This document shows, piece by piece, positions 57,254-60,595 of a stretch of 60,595 nucleotides of DNA. The translations under genes and the position numbers were made by a program. The notes below the pieces were generated by a model. That model searched no databases, was not told the origin of the DNA, and saw nothing but the letters and a program-made list of their open reading frames with translations. Numbering within the stretch: position 1 is the first letter of the stretch; the number at the start of each line of letters is the position of its first letter. The DNA comes from an uncultured Oscillospiraceae bacterium. GTDB taxonomy: Bacteria; Bacillota; Clostridia; Oscillospirales; Oscillospiraceae. The DNA lies in NCBI GenBank assembly GCA_947625965.1, contig CANQQO010000001.1, positions 1 through 60,595 on the forward strand, written 5' to 3'.

Positions 57254-58305
57254 AGGCGGCCCTCCGTCAGCGCCGCCAGGGCCGTCAGGAGGGCTTCGTT
57301 TGCCTCCCGGGTGCGGACGGCGATCCGGTAATCCCGGTCCGTCAGGCCGGGGTAGTTGGCGCAGGAGCGGATCAATATCCCCCGGTCCAGCAGGGCCTTT
57401 CCCCAGTGGGGCTCCCCCTGGAGCATCATGAAATTGACCCGGCTGGGGAGATAGGGGATCTTCAAGCGCTCCAGCCCCCGCTCCAAAAACCGCCGCTCCC
57501 GGGCAATGGTCTCCAAACTTTCCCGGGCGAAATCCCGGCAGTCCAGCGCCGCCAGCCCCGCCGCCTGGGCGGGGGAGGAGACGTTCCAGGGTTGCTGAAG
57601 GCGGCACATCCTTTCCAGGATATCCGGGTCCCTGCTGACGCAGAAGCCCAGCCGGAGGCCCGCCAGCCCATAGAGCTTGGTGAAGGCCCGGAGGATCACC
57701 GCCGGGTCCCCCGGCTCCAGGCAGGGCAGCAGGGAGAAAGCGGCCTCCGGGTCCGTCAGGCTGAAAAAGCACTCGTCCAGAAACAGCCAGGTCCCCGTCT
57801 CCCGGCACCGCTTCAAAATGGCCAAGAGCAGCTCCCGGTCGACGAGCTGGCCGGTGGGATTGTTGGGGTTGCAGAGGAACAGCGCCCCGGTCTCCGGGGT
57901 AATGCGTTCCAAAACCGCCTCCGTCAGACGGAGCTCCTGTTCCCGGAGAAGGGGGTAGGGCTCGATCTCACAGCCCGCCGCCTCCAGGGCGGCGGTATAT
58001 TCCGAAAAGGAGGGGACCGGCACCAGGGCCCGCTGGGGCCGGAGCGCCAGGGCAAACTGGAAGATCAGCTCCGCTGCTCCGTTGCCGCAGAGGATAGTCT
58101 CCTCGGGCGTCCCCAGAGCGGCGGACAGCCCGGCCCGGAGGGCGGAGCAGTAGGGGTCCGGGTAGGGGCTCAGGCTTTCCGCGGACTGCCGGACGGCCTC
58201 CCGGACCGCCTGGGGGGTCCCCAGGGGATTGATGTTGGCGGAAAAATCCCAGACCACCCGGTTGCGGTAGATATCGCCTCCGTGGCCGTAGCTTCCCAGG
58301 ACCAA
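57250..58305 (-). CDS. cobD: Threonine-phosphate decarboxylase-like aminotransferase
   Basis: A 351-residue PLP enzyme of the HisC/CobD class. It shows GSYGHGGDIYRN, FSANINPLGTP, YPDPYCSALR, CGNGAAELIFQ, NPNNPTGQ, FLDECFFSL and the PLP-lysine in AFTKLYGLAGLRLGF. CobD makes (R)-1-amino-2-propanol phosphate for the nucleotide loop. HisC activity is the alternative, but the operon position favours CobD. The start is a TTG at 58303-58305, 5 bases after GGAGGTG. A longer in-frame reading to 58515 would run through the riboswitch and terminator. First gene of the operon. Confidence 0.92.
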   Translation of the reverse strand: MVLGSYGHGGDIYRNRVVWDFSANINPLGTPQAVREAVRQSAESLSPYPDPYCSALRAGLSAALGTPEETILCGNGAAELIFQFALALRPQRALVPVPSFSEYTAALEAAGCEIEPYPLLREQELRLTEAVLERITPETGALFLCNPNNPTGQLVDRELLLAILKRCRETGTWLFLDECFFSLTDPEAAFSLLPCLEPGDPAVILRAFTKLYGLAGLRLGFCVSRDPDILERMCRLQQPWNVSSPAQAAGLAALDCRDFARESLETIARERRFLERGLERLKIPYLPSRVNFMMLQGEPHWGKALLDRGILIRSCANYPGLTDRDYRIAVRTREANEALLTALAALTEGRL

Positions 58306-58321
58306 AGCAGCACCTCCAAAG

Positions 58322-58349
58322 AAAAAAGCGGCAGCAAACGCTGCCGCAG
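58322..58349 (-). terminator. Riboswitch-controlled terminator
   Basis: On the minus strand GCGGCAGC-GTTT-GCTGCCGC is followed by TTTTTTC. It stands between the aptamer and cobD and is the likely expression platform. Confidence 0.8.
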
Positions 58350-58385
58350 CCGGTTTTCTGCGTCGAGACGGCCCGTTTGGGCCCA

Positions 58386-58565
58386 GGTTTAAGCAGGTCT
58401 TCTGACTCGCGCATCCCCGGCCCGCCGGCGGCCTTCTCAGCTTGCGCCAATGACCGACTTTCGTCTCTGCGGGGGCCTCCGCGCACACAGCGGCGGTACC
58501 GTTCCGGGTTTTCACCGGATTCCCTATTCTCCCCGGGGCCCCAGCCGGGCCGGGGGCACTTAAAC
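58386..58565 (-). ncRNA. Cobalamin riboswitch aptamer
   Basis: On the minus strand the leader contains GGGAATCCGGTGAAAACCCGG, then GGTACCGCCGCTGTG, and ends AGTCAGAAGACCTGCTT, the conserved cores of class I cobalamin (B12-element) riboswitches. With the terminator at 58322-58349 it should switch the ten-gene operon off when adenosylcobalamin is plentiful. The exact ends are approximate. Confidence 0.93.
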
Positions 58566-58581
58566 GATGATCTTGAAAACT

Positions 58582-58610
58582 ACTATATCATTTTTCGATG
58601 ACTTTGTCAA
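58582..58610 (-). promoter_or_regulatory. Promoter of the cobalamin operon
   Basis: On the minus strand TTGACA (58605-58610), 17 bases, TATAGT (58582-58587), directly upstream of the riboswitch. Confidence 0.8.
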
Positions 58611-58619
58611 TCAAAAGCG

Positions 58620-58655
58620 AAAAAGTGCCGTCCGGAGGATCAGCCCGGACGGCAC
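58620..58655 (-). terminator. Terminator of the AraC-family gene
   Basis: Arms GTGCCGTCCGG/CCGGACGGCAC, followed on the minus strand by TTTTTCGCTTTT. It insulates the cobalamin promoter. Confidence 0.85.
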
Positions 58656-58664
58656 AGCGGTGGA

Positions 58665-59558
58665 TCACTTCCTGCTTCGGTACTGCCCCGGCGTCATGGC
58701 GTAGGCGGCGTAAAAGAGGCGGTGGAAGTAGCTGATATTTTCGTAGCCCACCTGGCGGGCAATGTCGTTGACCCGCATATCCGTTTCCCGCAGGAGCTTG
58801 GCGGCGTGGGCCATCCGCTGCTCCTGGACCAGCTCGGTGTAGGTCCGGCCCGTCCGGCGGTGAAGCTCCCGGGAGAGGAAGCTCACGTCCCGGCCCAGCA
58901 GCTCCGAGAGCTTGGTCAGGCTGCCGTGGACATAGTTCTGCTGGATGTATTCCAGCATCCGCCACACCAGCCGGTCCTGCCGCCGCCAGGGGATGGTATC
59001 CGAGCGGCCGAAGAGCTTTGCCAGCAGCAGCGCCGCGGTCATACGGTTGACGCTCTCCTGATGCGGCTCCTCCACCAGGGCGGCGAGGAGGTTGTCCACC
59101 AGGTTTTGGATGGAGGTATCCTCCGCCACCTGGAAGTGAAGACAGCCCTGGCCGCCGCTGCGGGCGAACAGGCAGTCCAGCATAAACTGGGTTTGAGGGA
59201 TCGGCGGCGAGGCGGAGCGGATCAGCCCGGAGACGAACTCCATGGGGATCCAAAAATGGGCCGCCGCGTTGCCGGGACCGGTCTTCTGCACTCTGCGGGC
59301 CACCTCGGGGCCCATCATCAGCAGCTCTCCCTGCCTCAGGCGGACCGGTCCGCCGCCCACGACCCAGTCGCTCTTCCCGGAGCGCTGGTACACCAATTCC
59401 AAACCATCCAGTGCGTTCTGCGGAGATCCTCCGCTCGGTGTTTCCGACAGGAGCAGGATCCGCTTACCGCCGTCCAAAGGTGTCTGGCTGTTATCCAGAC
59501 GACCCTGGGTCCCGGCGCCGGGCTTCTCCTGCCGTTTCGATAGCTCGCCGCTAGGCAT
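58665..59558 (-). CDS. AraC-family transcriptional regulator
   Basis: A 297-residue regulator. The C-terminal 100 residues contain the two AraC helix-turn-helix motifs (TKLSELLGRDVSFLSRELHRRTGRTY and RVNDIARQVGYENISYFHRLFYAAYAMTPGQYR). The N-terminal part (about 45-130) has a cupin-like sensor pattern (GPVRLRQGELLMMGPEV). The ligand and the target genes are unknown; the cobalamin operon downstream is separated by a terminator and is already controlled by a riboswitch. The start at 59558 has AAAGGAGGAAC upstream, and the promoter lies at 59609-59637. Confidence 0.92.
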   Translation of the reverse strand: MPSGELSKRQEKPGAGTQGRLDNSQTPLDGGKRILLLSETPSGGSPQNALDGLELVYQRSGKSDWVVGGGPVRLRQGELLMMGPEVARRVQKTGPGNAAAHFWIPMEFVSGLIRSASPPIPQTQFMLDCLFARSGGQGCLHFQVAEDTSIQNLVDNLLAALVEEPHQESVNRMTAALLLAKLFGRSDTIPWRRQDRLVWRMLEYIQQNYVHGSLTKLSELLGRDVSFLSRELHRRTGRTYTELVQEQRMAHAAKLLRETDMRVNDIARQVGYENISYFHRLFYAAYAMTPGQYRSRK

Positions 59559-59608
59559 AGCCAGTTCCTCCTTTCCGCGCCGACAAATGGCCACGGTTTT
59601 GTAGTTGT

Positions 59609-59637
59609 ATTATACATGGATAATAATTTTTTGTCAA
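59609..59637 (-). promoter_or_regulatory. Promoter of the AraC-family gene
   Basis: On the minus strand TTGACA (59632-59637), 17 bases, TATAAT (59609-59614). Confidence 0.75.
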
Positions 59638-59801
59638 ATATCTGGTGCCAAAAAACATTATTTTTGTCAGAAATCACAATTTTCTCTCACTTTCTTGAGC
59701 AAAATGGCCGTTTCCTTCGGCAGGATTTGGGCAGAAGGGCAAAAAAAGACATCATTTTTTACCGGATATGGGAAAAACACCGCATTTTTCGTGAAAAGGT
59801 A

Positions 59802-59830
59802 TTGACAAACCGGCAAAAGAGGTATATAAT
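59802..59830 (+). promoter_or_regulatory. Promoter of tRNA-Ala
   Basis: TTGACA (59802-59807), 17 bases, TATAAT (59825-59830): consensus at both boxes. Confidence 0.85.
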
Positions 59831-59858
59831 CCCTCATGCGGCAAAGGGCCGCGTAAAT

Positions 59859-59934
59859 GGGCTTGTAGCGCAGTTGGGAGCGCACCACATTCGCATTGTG
59901 GGGGTCGAGGGTTCGAATCCCTTCAAGTCCACCA
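59859..59934 (+). tRNA. tRNA-Ala (anticodon CGC)
   Basis: A 76-base tRNA with encoded CCA. The acceptor stem GGGCTTG/CAAGTCC contains the G3:U70 pair that identifies alanine tRNAs. The anticodon stem CCACA/TGTGG encloses TTCGCAT with CGC at 59892-59894, reading GCG codons. Having a dedicated CGC species fits the GC-rich codon use. Confidence 0.95.
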
Positions 59935-59971
59935 AAAATCGGCAAGCGCCTTTCGGAGCTTGCCGATTTTT
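59935..59971 (+). terminator. Terminator after tRNA-Ala
   Basis: Arms AAAAATCGGCAAGC/GCTTGCCGATTTTT; strong. Confidence 0.9.
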
Positions 59972-59998
59972 ACTTGTCGCTAAAGCCGCAAAAAAATC

Positions 59999-60028
59999 TC
60001 CCGGAAAAGCCAGGCTTTTCCGGGAGAA
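59999..60028 (-). terminator. Terminator of the small membrane protein gene
   Basis: Arms TCTCCCGGAAAAGCC/GGCTTTTCCGGGAGA, followed on the minus strand by TTTTTTTGC. Confidence 0.85.
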
Positions 60029-60033
60029 CTTTT

Positions 60034-60453
60034 TTACGCGGGATACAGATTCGTAAGCAGCAGCAGGACCGGAAGGACCAGGGAGAACAGGCTGATGATC
60101 CAGGGATACATGGTCCGCCGGGAACAGAACATCAGCACCAGGCACAGCACCGTCAACACCAGGGGACCCATGACGGCGGTGTTCCGGGAGATCATAATGG
60201 CATATTCTCCCGTGGTTTGCAGGTCCAGCCCCACCTGCTCCGGCAGGTGGTTCATATTGTATTGGGCCAGATACACCGCCGCGAACAGCACCGGCGCGCT
60301 GAGCAGCAGCTTCTGCATCCGAAACAGATATGTAATCACCAGCTTGATCCCGTGGCCGATGCCCCCCAGGACGCTGCCTGCGGAATCCAGCCCTGGCTGG
60401 AGCTTTTCCCGGAAAGCAAGATACCGTCCGGTCATGGTGTTTTCATCGCGCAT
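60034..60453 (-). CDS. Small membrane protein of unknown function
   Basis: A 139-residue protein with three hydrophobic segments (about 48-63, 92-110 and 116-135) after a hydrophilic, Gly-rich N-terminus of about 35 residues. I do not recognise a family. The start has GGAGGTGGCGTC upstream, and the promoter is at 60501-60529. It is monocistronic between its promoter and a terminator. Confidence 0.8.
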   Translation of the reverse strand: MRDENTMTGRYLAFREKLQPGLDSAGSVLGGIGHGIKLVITYLFRMQKLLLSAPVLFAAVYLAQYNMNHLPEQVGLDLQTTGEYAIMISRNTAVMGPLVLTVLCLVLMFCSRRTMYPWIISLFSLVLPVLLLLTNLYPA

Positions 60454-60500
60454 GACGCCACCTCCTGGCCCGGAAGACCGGGCATAACCGCTTTTCTCTT

Positions 60501-60529
60501 AGTATAGCACATCTTTCGGCGGGATGCAA
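60501..60529 (-). promoter_or_regulatory. Promoter of the small membrane protein gene
   Basis: On the minus strand TTGCAT (60524-60529), 17 bases, TATACT (60501-60506). Confidence 0.7.
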
Positions 60530-60595
60530 GTAACAGAAATTGGAAGAAACCATGAATTGGTCCAATCTGACGGACCATTTCTGTGCTATCCTAGA

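Noticed and set aside
60557-60577. Palindrome TGGTCC...GGACCA near the window end as an operator
   Set aside because: The arms are only 6 bases with an 8-base gap, and no gene or promoter on the right is visible before the window ends.

Overview
The window looks like a piece of the chromosome of an anaerobic, GC-rich Bacillota (Firmicutes) gut bacterium, most likely of the Oscillospirales type. The evidence is strong Gram-positive Shine-Dalgarno sequences before nearly every gene, sigA-like TTGACA-N17-TATAAT promoters, the ylxM-ffh-rpsP-khpA-rimM-trmD order typical of the phylum, lipoproteins, sortase signals, an oxygen-independent cobalamin pathway, and very GC-rich codon use everywhere except about 37.8-41.6 kb. 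The lineage is inferred; no 16S or other marker is present.

Layout. 0-7.4 kb: a small membrane protein, a mobile-element remnant, a DUF6054 protein, then a two-component system (intramembrane-sensing kinase) running into an FtsX-type ABC export or lipid-handling transporter, and a cytosolic Cu/Zn superoxide dismutase. 7.5-11.3 kb: a sugar operon of FucI/AraA-like isomerase, DUF4867 and xylulokinase, with a palindrome over its promoter. 11.5-19.5 kb: a protein with 14-residue Cys/Pro/Glu repeats, exonuclease III, a GerMN lipoprotein, a PhoB/WalR-type two-component system, a ComEA-like protein, a DacF-type carboxypeptidase, a family 4 uracil-DNA glycosylase and a glycosyltransferase. 19.7-29 kb: an isolated holin/amidase pair, tRNA-Ser, ferritin, regulators, an M23 peptidase, and a BlaI repressor with two operators followed by what looks like the wreck of its antirepressor gene, a lipoprotein sortase B and a lipoprotein L,D-transpeptidase. 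29-37.5 kb: the SRP/ribosome-maturation operon ending in a sirtuin, then gltX and trpS. 37.5-42.6 kb: an AT-rich island with two small HTH regulators and two surface proteins that carry cohesin and dockerin modules. 42.7-47 kb: glyA, an esterase, cytidine deaminase and a UPF0597 desulfidase/dehydratase-like protein. 47-58.6 kb: a ten-gene cobalamin operon behind a cobalamin riboswitch. 58.6-60.6 kb: an AraC regulator, tRNA-Ala and a small membrane protein.

How the parts work together. The cobalamin operon covers ring methylation and contraction from the cobalt-precorrin-3 level (CbiH, F, G, D, J, E, T, C), amidation (CbiA, CbiP) and aminopropanol-phosphate supply (CobD). It lacks cbiL, a cobaltochelatase and cbiB/cobUST, which must lie elsewhere. 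It also contains an ApgM-like alkaline-phosphatase-superfamily protein that could fill a missing phosphatase step. The most striking locus is 37.5-42.6 kb. A secreted enzyme with a CHAP/NlpC-like cysteine-peptidase domain ends in its own cohesin followed by a type I dockerin, and the next gene encodes a cohesin protein with a C-terminal sortase signal. Cohesin and dockerin in one chain, next to a wall-anchored cohesin, suggests a self-assembling, cellulosome-like array that displays a wall-cutting enzyme rather than cellulases. A divergent HTH gene and a perfect 24-base palindrome sitting exactly in the promoter spacer give it a plausible dedicated switch.
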